Notes: generated from the sequence alone by a model not told the origin. 64,000 nucleotides of DNA from an uncultured Bacteroidota bacterium (GCA_902597545.1 CACJYD010000003.1:88369-152368), one strand, 5' to 3'; counted from the first letter of the stretch, positions 18,084-28,413 are shown. Numbers and translations are program-made.

Positions 18084-19718
18084 TTAATTCGAATTTTCTG
18101 GAGGAACTCTTCCTTCATAACCTTCTTCAAAGTATAATCCTATCTCGTAAAGCAGTTGTTCATTGAATGATTTACCAATAAAAGTAATCCCCGCTGGTTC
18201 ATTTGATTTTCTAATCCCTATAGGTATTGTTAAGCATGGATTATGGGCAACAGCAGCATAACCGGCGTGGTAGTTGTTTAATGATATAACTGCATCAAGG
18301 TTATATTTATCCATTGGAATATCGAAAAATTTGTTTCCCTCATTCATTAATCTAATTTTTAATTTATCAAATTCCTCTTTATTCATGGTATCATTAATAA
18401 TTTTTCTGAAAATTCCTTGTCCATAAGGAGCTCTCACAACAGAGTCTTTATCGTTAAATTCAATTATGGATGAGATATCAGAAACTTCTAATTTTTCATT
18501 TCCATAAATAGATAAATAACTTTTTAAATCTTTTCTCATGTCTTCATCTAGAATTTTAACAAAATTTGATAGATTAACTCTAGGAGACTTTATTTCAATT
18601 GCAGTTATATTGTTTTCTTTAATATGGTCTACCGCTTTTTTATACAATGAATCATTTTCATAAAAGTTTTTATAGTAGCCAAGTCGAACTTTTGAACTAT
18701 CAAAATTCAAAACCTTTTCAATATCAATATCAAGACTTTCCTTTGAGTAAATGTCTTCCGAATCATACCCATTAATTGCATTGTATACAATTATATTATC
18801 AATAACACCTCTTGTCATTGGGCCCGCGGTATCCAAAGTAGAGGAAATTGGTATAATCCCTGACCTACTAACATTACCAATTGTTGGTTTCATACCAACC
18901 AATGAGTTAGCTGAAGATGGTGAAAGTATTGATCCAGATGTTTCTGAGCCGAGTGAAACTGAAGATAAATTTGAAGCTGTAGCTACTCCACTTCCAGAGC
19001 TTGAACCACCGGTATCAATAATTTTTCTTCCATAAGGATTTAAGGTTTGACCACCAAGTGATGTGTAGCCATTTGGACAGCCTGAACAAAAATAATTTGC
19101 CCATTCACTCAGGTTTGTTTTTCCAAGAATTATTGCTCCTTCACTTTTTAGTTTTTTTGTTATAAATGCATCTTCTGTATAATTATCCTTTAGACTGTAA
19201 GCTCCGGCAGTTGTTGGTAGCGATTCAAAACCTATATTATCTTTAAGTAATACAGGGATACCAAAAATTGAGTAAATGTCGTCATTACCCAATTTGTCTT
19301 TTTCCATTGCATCATTTAAAACATTTTTATTTAATGAGATAACAGAATTCAAAAAGGTTTCTTTGTTAAATTCTATTAAATATATTCTTGAGATGTAAAA
19401 TAGAGATAGATCGTAATAACTAAATTTACCATCTATGATTTGTTGTTGAATTTCAGGAATAGATTTTTCGATTATAAGGGGTTCAAGTTGATTATATTTT
19501 CTTTCTAAAAATAAATTAATTTCATTTTCATATCCTTTAATTAGTTCGTTTTTATCAGTGCTAATGGATTGAATTCTTTTGTATTGAAGCTTCTTAATTT
19601 TTGAATTACTATTTTTCTCAATCTCTTGTATTTCATCATAAGGAATCCATAGTTTAATATTGGACTCACAACTACAAATAACTAATAGAGCTATCAAATA
19701 TGTTATATATTTTTTCAT
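18084..19718 (-). CDS. Amidase (amidase signature family), lipoprotein
   Basis: LLKDNIG, GGSSSGSGVATAS, GSETSGSILSPS (Ser-Ser-Lys triad regions); ALLVICSCES lipobox. Confidence 0.92.
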   Translation of the reverse strand: MKKYITYLIALLVICSCESNIKLWIPYDEIQEIEKNSNSKIKKLQYKRIQSISTDKNELIKGYENEINLFLERKYNQLEPLIIEKSIPEIQQQIIDGKFSYYDLSLFYISRIYLIEFNKETFLNSVISLNKNVLNDAMEKDKLGNDDIYSIFGIPVLLKDNIGFESLPTTAGAYSLKDNYTEDAFITKKLKSEGAIILGKTNLSEWANYFCSGCPNGYTSLGGQTLNPYGRKIIDTGGSSSGSGVATASNLSSVSLGSETSGSILSPSSANSLVGMKPTIGNVSRSGIIPISSTLDTAGPMTRGVIDNIIVYNAINGYDSEDIYSKESLDIDIEKVLNFDSSKVRLGYYKNFYENDSLYKKAVDHIKENNITAIEIKSPRVNLSNFVKILDEDMRKDLKSYLSIYGNEKLEVSDISSIIEFNDKDSVVRAPYGQGIFRKIINDTMNKEEFDKLKIRLMNEGNKFFDIPMDKYNLDAVISLNNYHAGYAAVAHNPCLTIPIGIRKSNEPAGITFIGKSFNEQLLYEIGLYFEEGYEGRVPPENSN

Positions 19719-20992
19719 TTTATTTTATTTTCGATTATTTCCTCCATTTTCATTCCTCTCGAGCCTTTTATTAGAACATATGATTCTAAAATATCATCAG
19801 AACTATTATAAAATTCTTCCTTCGTTCTGTAGAAATAGAATGATTCATTTGTAGATTTCACTTTAAAAAAATCTTCCCCAATAAAATAGCAGCTATCAAT
19901 ATTTTTACTTGACAATAATGTAATAATTTTTTTATGTTCATCAAGTGAGTTATTGCCTAGTTCAAACATGTCACCGAGAATTACAGCTTTTGAATTTTTG
20001 ATTCTTGAAAATGACTCAATCGCATTGCTAACACTGGTTGGATTTGCGTTGTATGCATCTAAGATTATTTCTTTTCCATTCATCTTTAATACTTGGGATC
20101 TATTATTTTGTAACTCATATGAATTTAGGGCATCTTGAATTTTAATTGAATCTATCCCAAAGTGAAGACCAATAGTAATCGCAGCACAAATATTTGAATA
20201 ATTGTAATCACCGTAAATATTAGAATCATATTTAGTATCTCTATTTTTTATTGAGATTTTCTTACCAGAAATTAATTCAAACTTATAATCTCCATCATCC
20301 TCAGATGTAAATGAAATATTTTTATGATTTCGAAATTTTTTTTGTTGTTTGTCATCAAAATTTAATATCAGAGTTTTATTATTTTCAATAATCCAGTTAT
20401 ATAATTCTGTTTTAGCTTTTATAACACCTTCAATATCAATAAATCCTTCTAAATGGGCCTTACCAAAATTTGTGATATATCCATAGTCAGGCAGTGTTAT
20501 TTTAGTCAAAAAATCAATTTCACCGAAATTATTTGCACCGAGCTCAATTACAGAATACTCTGTGTCATCTTCAATTTGTAATAAGCTGAGTGGAACACCA
20601 ATATGATTGTTGTAATTCCCTTTTGTTGAAATTGTTTTAAAATTTGAACTCAAAACACAGTCGATTAACTCTTTAGTTGTTGTTTTCCCATTACTTCCAG
20701 TCAACGCAATTACAATGGAGTTTGTTTTTGTTCTGTGAAAAGTTGCAAGTTTTTGTAAAGTTCCTAATGAATCTTTTACTCTTAAAATTTTACTATTATC
20801 AATATTTACAGAATCTGAATCAACAATTGCATATTTAGCACCTTTATTTAGTGCTTCTTCAACGAATTCATTACCGTCAAAATTATCTCCTTTGATTGCG
20901 AAAAACATTGATCCGTCTCTGATAGATCTAGAATCAATGTCTACAATTGAACTACATTCTAAAAACTTATTATGTAAGTCTTTGATATCCAC
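19715..20992 (-). CDS. murF: UDP-N-acetylmuramoyl-tripeptide--D-alanyl-D-alanine ligase
   Basis: ALTGSNGKTTTKELI, DAYNANPTSVSNAIESF, ILGDMFELG. Confidence 0.95.
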   Translation of the reverse strand: MDIKDLHNKFLECSSIVDIDSRSIRDGSMFFAIKGDNFDGNEFVEEALNKGAKYAIVDSDSVNIDNSKILRVKDSLGTLQKLATFHRTKTNSIVIALTGSNGKTTTKELIDCVLSSNFKTISTKGNYNNHIGVPLSLLQIEDDTEYSVIELGANNFGEIDFLTKITLPDYGYITNFGKAHLEGFIDIEGVIKAKTELYNWIIENNKTLILNFDDKQQKKFRNHKNISFTSEDDGDYKFELISGKKISIKNRDTKYDSNIYGDYNYSNICAAITIGLHFGIDSIKIQDALNSYELQNNRSQVLKMNGKEIILDAYNANPTSVSNAIESFSRIKNSKAVILGDMFELGNNSLDEHKKIITLLSSKNIDSCYFIGEDFFKVKSTNESFYFYRTKEEFYNSSDDILESYVLIKGSRGMKMEEIIENKIK

Positions 20993-21037
20993 TATTTAAA
21001 TATAAAGAGATTAGTTAAAAATAAAACTAGAATATTT

Positions 21038-22636
21038 TTATCTTTTTTTAGGTTTAGTGGCATTTCTTGATTCACCAAGGTAAGACATTGCACATCTGAA
21101 GCCTATGTAGTTTGTAGTCATATATTCTGGAAAAAATCTTCTTTGTGCTGGATCTAAATAATATGATCTGTCTAGCCATGAACCACCTTTGTATACTCTA
21201 GAGTCATTACTAATTAAGGAAGATCTAAATTCGCTGGGATCAGATTGATTATCAGAGGGAGAACTATACATATCTTTATCTTGATCTTGACCCATGAAGA
21301 AGAACCTTGATGATTCAGAGTCACCATCATTAAAATCACGATTATCTGATTTTGAGTAATTTGTTCTTATAAGATCATCTGCATCCAGGCTTTCTTGAAC
21401 TAATTCTCCAGGTAAACTTTTGAAATTGATTCTTCCGTTTGGAAGTCTTTCAATCTGATTAGCTAAGTTTTCAGAGTTAACTGCAGTAACTCTTCCATTT
21501 TCATCTATGACGGGTTTTGTATATAAATTACCTCTGAAATAATTAAAGTCATTTGCCTCCTCATCAATTATCGGTCTGTAAACATCAGCAACCCATTCCG
21601 CAACATTTCCACCCATTCCATATAATCCAAAACTATTAGCTGGGTACGATCTTACTGAGGTCGTAATACCAGATCCAGTCTCGGACCAGCCTGCAATTCC
21701 TCCGTAGTCACCTTTACCAAGTTTATAATTTGCTAGCTGATCGCCTAGTGTTTTCTTTCTTTGTGATCTCGTGTATTCACCTTCCCATGGAAATTTCTTT
21801 TTTCCTCTATATAAATTAGCATTTCTAAGTTCATCCATACCCAGAGCAGCATATTCCCATTCTGTTTCAGTTGGAAGTCTGTATGCAGGTAAAAGAATGC
21901 CATCTTCAATCCCAGCAAAATCATAAGCTTCTTCTCCTTCGACCTTAGCCTTTTCACCAATCAATTCATCAATATTGTCACCTAATGAATTCTCTGGATC
22001 TAAAAGATATCTACTAGTATTGAAGTTAAGTTTTGAGTTTGGGTTTAAAACGGAATCTCTTTGTAAAAATCCTTTTTCAGCCAAAATTCTAACATTAACT
22101 CTTTGTGTTCTCCATTTGGCATAATTAGTTGCTTGTTTCCAGCTTACTCCTACAACAGGATGATTTTGGAAAGCAGGATGTCTTAAATAATTATTAACCA
22201 TATCTTCATTGAAACCTAGTGGATTTCTCCAGACTAGAGTATCAGGTAGTGCAGCATTGTAAATGTCTTGCAGCTGTTCATCATTCCCATACATATTCTT
22301 AAGCCAAAACAAGTATTCAATATACATCGCATTTGTAACTTCAGTTTCATCCATAAAAAAGGATCTAACGTATTGTTGAGTTGGTGTATTATTCCAGTCA
22401 TGCATTACATTATCCTTAGTATTTCCTTTAACAAATGTTCCACCTTGGATAAAAATCATACCCGGTGCATTAATTTGACCTTTGTATTTACTGTTTAGCT
22501 TAAAACCGCCGTCTGCGGAATTAATCTTCCACCCAGTTGCCTGAGATACGTTTTTACCTGATTTATAACTATTCCTATTACAGGAGATTAAAAAGGTAAT
22601 GGAAAATATTAGAAGATATAGAATGGTTTTTTTCAT
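21038..22636 (-). CDS. gldJ: Gliding motility lipoprotein GldJ (FGE/SUMF1-like fold)
   Basis: Lipobox LISCNRN; FGE-like fold (PGMIFIQGGTFVKG, ETEVTNAMY, RVYKGGSWLDRSYYLDPAQRRFFPEYMTTNYIGFRCAMS); adjacent to murF and porV. Confidence 0.9.
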   Translation of the reverse strand: MKKTILYLLIFSITFLISCNRNSYKSGKNVSQATGWKINSADGGFKLNSKYKGQINAPGMIFIQGGTFVKGNTKDNVMHDWNNTPTQQYVRSFFMDETEVTNAMYIEYLFWLKNMYGNDEQLQDIYNAALPDTLVWRNPLGFNEDMVNNYLRHPAFQNHPVVGVSWKQATNYAKWRTQRVNVRILAEKGFLQRDSVLNPNSKLNFNTSRYLLDPENSLGDNIDELIGEKAKVEGEEAYDFAGIEDGILLPAYRLPTETEWEYAALGMDELRNANLYRGKKKFPWEGEYTRSQRKKTLGDQLANYKLGKGDYGGIAGWSETGSGITTSVRSYPANSFGLYGMGGNVAEWVADVYRPIIDEEANDFNYFRGNLYTKPVIDENGRVTAVNSENLANQIERLPNGRINFKSLPGELVQESLDADDLIRTNYSKSDNRDFNDGDSESSRFFFMGQDQDKDMYSSPSDNQSDPSEFRSSLISNDSRVYKGGSWLDRSYYLDPAQRRFFPEYMTTNYIGFRCAMSYLGESRNATKPKKR

Positions 22637-22646
22637 AAATCGATTG

Positions 22647-22679
22647 TAAATATATGAAGATTAGTTATTCTTTTACAAA
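22647..22679 (-). promoter_or_regulatory. Candidate gldJ promoter
   Basis: Minus strand TTTG-N21-TATATTTA (one mismatch to TAnnTTTG), 10 nt before ATG. Confidence 0.4.
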
Positions 22680-22803
22680 TAACAAATAAAATTACCAATC
22701 TATTATTTATTACAAACACAAATAAATAGTAACAATAAATATGCCTAAAATTATGAATAATTAATTTCCATTATAATTATATTTATTAATATTACGCAGA
22801 ATT

Positions 22804-23937
22804 ATGGTTCGATTAAATTATTCTATCATATTTATTTTATTTTCAATTTTTTCATCTTTTACTCAAGAGAGAAGAGTCATTACTACAGCTGTCCCTTTTT
22901 TAATGATAGCATCAGATGCTAGAGCAGCTGGTATTGGTGAACAAGGTGTAGCAACATCCATGGACAATTTTTCTCAACACTGGAATCCATCAAAATATGT
23001 TTTTTCTGAATCTAGCTCAGGGATTGCGTTCAGTTACACACCATATTTAAGCAAGCTTGTTAATGATATATTTTTGGCAAATATTTCTTACTATAATAAA
23101 ATAAATGAGAGATCTGCGTGGAGCGCAAGTTTAAAATATTTTAGTTTGGGAGATATTGATATTTTACAAAATCCACTTGATATTCCAATAATTGAAAATC
23201 CAAATGAATTTACAATTGATGCAGCATACTCATTAAAACTCAATGAAAATTTTGCTCTTTCTGTTGGTGGAAGGTTCTTGCTTTCTGATGTAAAATTACA
23301 GACACTAGACTCTGAGACTGAGGCTGCTAGTTCGGTTGCTGTTGATATTTCTGGGTTTTTTGAATCCGATATTACTTCTTACAGGAACTACGATGGAATT
23401 TTAAGAGCAGGCTTTAATATCTCTAATATTGGACCTAAGATGAAATATTCCAAACTAAATAATGGTACTGAAAGTTTTTTACCTACAAATCTACGTTTTG
23501 GAACTGGCTTTGAATTTATTTTTGATAGTAATAATAGCTTTACAATATCAGTTGAATTAAATAAATTATTAGTTCCCTCACCCAGTGAAGAGGTATTTAA
23601 TGTTGACGGTGATTTAGTAGCTTACAGACAGCCTGATGTTGGTTTTTTACAAGGAATATTTAATTCATTTAATGATGCGCCTGATGGATTCTCTGAGGAA
23701 TTGAAAGAATTAACATACAGCCTGGGTTTAGAGTATTCGTTTAATAAATCATTTTTCTTGAGGTCAGGCTATTTTAGTGAACATGAGCTAAAAGGATCCC
23801 GAAAGTTTATCACAATCGGAACAGGGTTTAATACAGACAGGAATTTAAATATTGATTTATCATATTTGATTTCTACATCAGATGTTATCAGTCCTCTTGA
23901 AAATACACTAAGATTATCTTTAGGATTTAACTTTTAA
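22804..23937 (+). CDS. porV: Type IX secretion system outer membrane protein PorV
   Basis: TTAVPFLMIASDARAAGIGEQGVATSMDNFSQHWNPSKY N-terminus characteristic of PorV; C-terminal beta-barrel ending in F. Confidence 0.9.
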   Translation: MVRLNYSIIFILFSIFSSFTQERRVITTAVPFLMIASDARAAGIGEQGVATSMDNFSQHWNPSKYVFSESSSGIAFSYTPYLSKLVNDIFLANISYYNKINERSAWSASLKYFSLGDIDILQNPLDIPIIENPNEFTIDAAYSLKLNENFALSVGGRFLLSDVKLQTLDSETEAASSVAVDISGFFESDITSYRNYDGILRAGFNISNIGPKMKYSKLNNGTESFLPTNLRFGTGFEFIFDSNNSFTISVELNKLLVPSPSEEVFNVDGDLVAYRQPDVGFLQGIFNSFNDAPDGFSEELKELTYSLGLEYSFNKSFFLRSGYFSEHELKGSRKFITIGTGFNTDRNLNIDLSYLISTSDVISPLENTLRLSLGFNF

Positions 23938-23982
23938 TAACTGATTTAAAAACTCATCAATTCTTACTGTTTTTAGATACAA

Positions 23983-24009
23983 TTGTCTTAAAAATTTCAG
24001 TTATCTTTG
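23983..24009 (+). promoter_or_regulatory. Candidate pdhA promoter
   Basis: TTG-N16-TATCTTTG; the TTG start called at 24007 lies inside this element. Confidence 0.5.
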
Positions 24010-24018
24010 CAGAGAATT

Positions 24019-25020
24019 ATGAATCCCATAACAAAAGAAACTTATTTAAACTGGTATGAAGACATGCTTTTTTGGAGAAAGTTTGAAGATAAATTAGCAG
24101 CAGTATACATTCAGCAAAAGGTTCGGGGATTTCTGCACTTATATAACGGTCAAGAAGCTGTACTCGCAGGGGCTCTTCATGTTATGAATATGGATAAAGA
24201 CAGAATGATAACTGCATACAGGAATCATGTGATGCCTATTGGTATGGGAGTTGATCCAAAAAAAGTCATGGCAGAGCTGTATGGAAAAGCAACCGGGACA
24301 TCAATGGGATTAGGTGGATCTATGCATATTTTTTCTAAAGAACATCGATTTCATGGTGGTCACGGGATAGTCGGAGGACAAATTCCGTTGGGAGCTGGAA
24401 TGGCTTTTGGAGATAAATACTATGATAGAGGTGCTGTAACTCTTTGTTTTATGGGAGACGGGGCGGTTAGACAGGGATCTTTTCATGAAACTCTCAATCT
24501 AGCAATGTTATGGAGTCTTCCAGTAGTATTTGTTGTTGAAAATAATGGCTATGCAATGGGAACATCAGTAAAAAGAACATCCAATCATACTGATATTTGG
24601 AAACTTGGACTTGGATATGAGATGCCTTGTGGTCCAGTTGATGGAATGAATCCAGTTAAAGTTGCTGAAGCACTAGATGAAGCTATTGAAAGAGCGAGAT
24701 CAAATAAAGGTCCAACTCTTCTAGAGATGAAAACATATAGATACAGAGGTCACTCCATGTCTGATGCCCAAAAGTATAGAACTAAAGAGGAGGTTGAGGA
24801 GTATAGAAAAATTGATCCAATAACGCAGGTAAAGGAAATTATTATTCAAAACAATTATGCATCTCCAGATGAAATTCTAACAATAGATGCAAGAGTTAAA
24901 CAAAAAGTTAATGAGTGTGAAAAGTTTGCTGATGAATCACCATATCCTGAAAAAAATGTTATGTACGATTCCGTGTATGAACAACAAGATTATCCATTTC
25001 TAAAACATAAACCAGAATAA
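24019..25020 (+). CDS. pdhA: Pyruvate dehydrogenase E1 component subunit alpha
   Basis: YRNHVMPIGMGV, GGSMHIFSKEHRFHGGHGIVGGQIPLGAGMAFG, GDGAVRQGSFHE TPP-binding motif; ATG 24019 preferred. Confidence 0.95.
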   Translation: MNPITKETYLNWYEDMLFWRKFEDKLAAVYIQQKVRGFLHLYNGQEAVLAGALHVMNMDKDRMITAYRNHVMPIGMGVDPKKVMAELYGKATGTSMGLGGSMHIFSKEHRFHGGHGIVGGQIPLGAGMAFGDKYYDRGAVTLCFMGDGAVRQGSFHETLNLAMLWSLPVVFVVENNGYAMGTSVKRTSNHTDIWKLGLGYEMPCGPVDGMNPVKVAEALDEAIERARSNKGPTLLEMKTYRYRGHSMSDAQKYRTKEEVEEYRKIDPITQVKEIIIQNNYASPDEILTIDARVKQKVNECEKFADESPYPEKNVMYDSVYEQQDYPFLKHKPE

Positions 25021-26754
25021 ATGGCTGAAGTAATAAAAATGCCAAGACTCAGTGATACCATGGAAGAAGGCGTGGTTGCACAATGGTTAAAAAAAGTTGG
25101 TGATAAAGTATCTGAGGGAGATATTTTAGCAGAAATTGAAACTGATAAGGCAACTATGGAGTTTGAATCATTTTATGATGGGACACTTTTACACATTGCT
25201 ATCGATGAAGGAGTTGCTGCCAATGTTGACTCTCTTCTCTGTATAATTGGTGAAGAAGGTGAGGATATTTCTTCATTAATTTCAACCGATTCTAATGTTA
25301 TTGAAGAAACTTCAAATTCCCAATTAGATTTGGTTGATCAAATAAATAAACAAGAACAAATAAATGAGGAAGTAATTTCAAATAAAGAAACAGAAGAATC
25401 TGCTTTATCTGATTCAGAGAATGATATACAGAATGAAACTTTAGCAATCAGTGACGATGTTCATGTTGAATATATAAAGATGCCTAGGTTAAGTGACACT
25501 ATGGAGGAGGGTACAATTTCATCATGGTTAAAAAATGTTGGTGATGATATTTCTGAGGGGGATATATTAGCTGAAATTGAAACCGATAAAGCTACAATGG
25601 AATTTGAATCATTTTACTCTGGAAAACTTGTTCACATAGGTGTTAGTGAAGGTGAAACTGTAAAAGTTGATGATTTAATTGCTATAATTTCAGAGGGCGA
25701 TGTCGATGTGAAACAATTGTTGGGTGATTATGAAAATAATGATAATAGTACGCTGAAAAGTGATAAAAATCCTACAACTGACTCTAATGTACATGAAAAT
25801 GATTCAATTGAAGTTTCAAATAATTTAGAAGCTCAAATTGAAGTTAACGCTTCAGATGCAAGAATAATTGCGTCACCCCTAGCAAAGAAGATTGCAGCTG
25901 AAAAGAATATTGATTTATCTACTGTTCAGGGATCAGGTGATAATGGAAGAATTATAAAAAGTGATCTAGACAATGTTAAATCAAATGTTGTAGAAGAAAA
26001 ACAAATTATAATTGAAGAAACGAGTAAGAAAATTCAAACTGCGCCCACTGTAAAAAATCTTATTAAAGGGGAGGAGTCCTATGAGGATGTTAAAAATACT
26101 TCAATGAGAAATGCGATTGCAAAAAGATTAAGTCAATCTAAGTTTTCTGCTCCTCATTACTATCTATCTGTTGAGTTCAATATGGACAATGCTATCGCAT
26201 TTCGAGAACAATATAATTCCATTCCTGATACCAAAATTTCATTTAATGATATAGTCATAAAAGCATGTGCAGCAGCATTGAAGAGACATCCTCAAGTTAA
26301 CTCACAATGGTTGGAAGATTCAATTAGACTTAACCATCATGTTCATATTGGTGTTGCAGTAGGAGTTGAAGATGGCCTTGTTGTTCCAGTAATTAAATTT
26401 GCAGACCAGGAGACTTTACATTCAATCAATAGTAAGGTAAGGGATTATGCTGTGAGAGCAAAATCAAAAAAATTGAGACCAGATGAGATTGAGGGAAGCA
26501 CGTTTACTGTTTCAAATTTAGGAATGTTTGGAATTCAAGAATTTACTTCAATAATTAATCATCCTAATTCTGCAATTTTATCAGTAGGAGCTATTAATAA
26601 GAAACCTGTTGTTATTAACGATAAAATTGTTGTTAGTAATACAATGAAGTTAACATTGGCTTGCGATCATAGATCGGTAGATGGTGTAACAGGTTCTTTG
26701 TTTTTAGAGACTTTGAAAGGATTCATTGAAAATCCTGTAACTATACTAGTTTAA
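25021..26754 (+). CDS. pdhC: Pyruvate dehydrogenase E2 (dihydrolipoamide acetyltransferase) with two lipoyl domains
   Basis: Two copies of MPRLSDTMEEG...ETDKATMEFESF; E3-binding ASPLAKKIAAEKNIDLSTVQGSGDNGRIIKSDL; catalytic LACDHRSVDGVTGSLFL. Confidence 0.96.
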   Translation: MAEVIKMPRLSDTMEEGVVAQWLKKVGDKVSEGDILAEIETDKATMEFESFYDGTLLHIAIDEGVAANVDSLLCIIGEEGEDISSLISTDSNVIEETSNSQLDLVDQINKQEQINEEVISNKETEESALSDSENDIQNETLAISDDVHVEYIKMPRLSDTMEEGTISSWLKNVGDDISEGDILAEIETDKATMEFESFYSGKLVHIGVSEGETVKVDDLIAIISEGDVDVKQLLGDYENNDNSTLKSDKNPTTDSNVHENDSIEVSNNLEAQIEVNASDARIIASPLAKKIAAEKNIDLSTVQGSGDNGRIIKSDLDNVKSNVVEEKQIIIEETSKKIQTAPTVKNLIKGEESYEDVKNTSMRNAIAKRLSQSKFSAPHYYLSVEFNMDNAIAFREQYNSIPDTKISFNDIVIKACAAALKRHPQVNSQWLEDSIRLNHHVHIGVAVGVEDGLVVPVIKFADQETLHSINSKVRDYAVRAKSKKLRPDEIEGSTFTVSNLGMFGIQEFTSIINHPNSAILSVGAINKKPVVINDKIVVSNTMKLTLACDHRSVDGVTGSLFLETLKGFIENPVTILV

Positions 26755-27428
26755 TGAAAAATATTATAATAACAGGAACAAGCTCAGGAATAGGACTTGA
26801 GTTAGTAAAAATATATTCTAAAAGTGGATATAAAGTGATTTCATTATCAAGATCTGATCTGCCTGCAAAAGGACTTGTTGGGGTTGAGCATATAAATTTT
26901 GATATATCAAAGAAAGAGAGTTTGGTTAACCTTATCAATTTGGTTAAAAATAAATACAAAAAGATTGATATTTTAATTAATAATGCTGGGAAACTTATTA
27001 ATAAGTCATTCAAAGATTTAAGTAAAGATGATTTGTATGATATTTATGATGTGAATGTTTTTGGTGTTATTTCATTAATTCAATCTTTACTACCATTTTT
27101 TAAAAAAGATTCTCATGTTGTAAATATTAGCAGTATAGGTGGAATTTCTGGAAGTTCTAAATTCCCTGGTTTAACCGCATACTCCTCAAGTAAAGGAGCA
27201 TTAAATATTCTCACTGAGGTTTTGGCTGAAGAATTTAAAGAGTCAGGCCCAAAATTTAATTCACTTTCATTAGGATCAGTTAATACTCCTATGCTAAATA
27301 AAGCTTTTCCAGGATATAAAGCTCAAGTTGATCCAAATGAAATGGCTTCATTTATTTTTGATTTTGCAAATAATTCATCAAAAGTATTTAATGGAAAAGT
27401 TATTCCAGTTTCATCATCTAATCCATGA
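26754..27428 (+). CDS. SDR family NAD(P)-dependent oxidoreductase
   Basis: ITGTSSGIGLELVKIY, NNAGKL, YSSSKGALN. Confidence 0.92.
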   Translation: MKNIIITGTSSGIGLELVKIYSKSGYKVISLSRSDLPAKGLVGVEHINFDISKKESLVNLINLVKNKYKKIDILINNAGKLINKSFKDLSKDDLYDIYDVNVFGVISLIQSLLPFFKKDSHVVNISSIGGISGSSKFPGLTAYSSSKGALNILTEVLAEEFKESGPKFNSLSLGSVNTPMLNKAFPGYKAQVDPNEMASFIFDFANNSSKVFNGKVIPVSSSNP

Positions 27429-28009
27429 ATGATTTTATAGAAAAGGTACCTGAGATGGTTGTAGATTATGTTAAAGCTATAACTGAATATAAGAAATTAA
27501 ATATCAAAGTTGTAAAACCTAGAAAAACTAAGCACGGAGATTTTCGAGAAAGAAATAGTAATTACACAATTACTATAAATGATACTAATAATAAGTACAG
27601 ATTTTTAATGATATTGATTCATGAGATAGCACATTTCAATGTTTCAAAGAAAAATATTAAAGAGAAACCTCACGGATATTACTGGAAAAATGAATTCAAA
27701 AACTTAGCTGAACCAATTTTAAATAATAAAGTTTTTCCAATTGATCTCTTATTATTATTAAAAAATCATATGGTTAATCCAAAGTCATCATTTTCGTATG
27801 ACACTGACCTTGTGAAGGAATTAAATAAATATGACTCCAACTCAGATTTTACATATTTAGATGAAATTAAAGATGGTTTAAGATTTAAATATGAAAACAA
27901 TAAAATTTATCAAAAAATTAAAAAAAGAAGAAAAAGGTATCTTTGTATAGACATGGAAGACAGAAGAAAATATTTATTTCTTCCACATGCTAAGGTTCAA
28001 GTTTTATGA
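27425..28009 (+). CDS. SprT-like metalloprotease-domain protein
   Basis: ILIHEIAHFNV (HExxH) and HGYYWKNEFKNL; ATGA overlaps on both sides. Confidence 0.8.
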   Translation: MNDFIEKVPEMVVDYVKAITEYKKLNIKVVKPRKTKHGDFRERNSNYTITINDTNNKYRFLMILIHEIAHFNVSKKNIKEKPHGYYWKNEFKNLAEPILNNKVFPIDLLLLLKNHMVNPKSSFSYDTDLVKELNKYDSNSDFTYLDEIKDGLRFKYENNKIYQKIKKRRKRYLCIDMEDRRKYLFLPHAKVQVL

Positions 28010-28413
28010 AAAAAATTGCTATAAGTGGGTATTTTGATCCGATTCATGTGGGGCACATTGAATATATTAATAATGCCAAAAAGTTGGGTGATTGGTTAGT
28101 TGTAATAGTAAATAACAATAACCAATGCGCTCTAAAAAAAGGAAAATATTTTATGGATGAGAAAGACAGGGTTTTAATTGTTAAGAATATTAAAGCTGTG
28201 GATGAAGTCTTTCTATCAATTGATGAAGATAAAACTGTTTGTAAATCATTAAAAAAAGTAAATCCAGATGTTTTTGCCAATGGAGGAGATAGAAAAAACT
28301 ATGAAATCCCAGAATCAAAAGTTTGTAAAGAAAATAATATTCAAATTATTGATGGTTTGGGTGATAAAATTAGGAGTTCATCTGACTTAACTGGTTTAAA
28401 AGAAATTAAATAA
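28006..28413 (+). CDS. Adenylyl/cytidylyltransferase family protein
   Basis: GYFDPIHVGHIEYINNAKKLGDWLVVIVNN (HxGH) and C-terminal SSSDLTG motif. Confidence 0.9.
   Translation: MKKIAISGYFDPIHVGHIEYINNAKKLGDWLVVIVNNNNQCALKKGKYFMDEKDRVLIVKNIKAVDEVFLSIDEDKTVCKSLKKVNPDVFANGGDRKNYEIPESKVCKENNIQIIDGLGDKIRSSSDLTGLKEIK

Noticed and set aside
18950-19035. 94 aa plus-strand ORF region rich in Glu/Pro
   Set aside because: Antisense to the amidase Gly/Ser-rich signature; composition is explained by the opposite strand.
21038-22636. Possible formylglycine-generating enzyme that could mature the sulfatase at 3588
   Set aside because: Fold is FGE-like, but the C-terminal region (GGSWLDRSYYLDPAQRRFFPEYMTTNYIGFRCAMS) lacks the FGE catalytic cysteine arrangement and matches GldJ; it sits in the gldJ-murF context.
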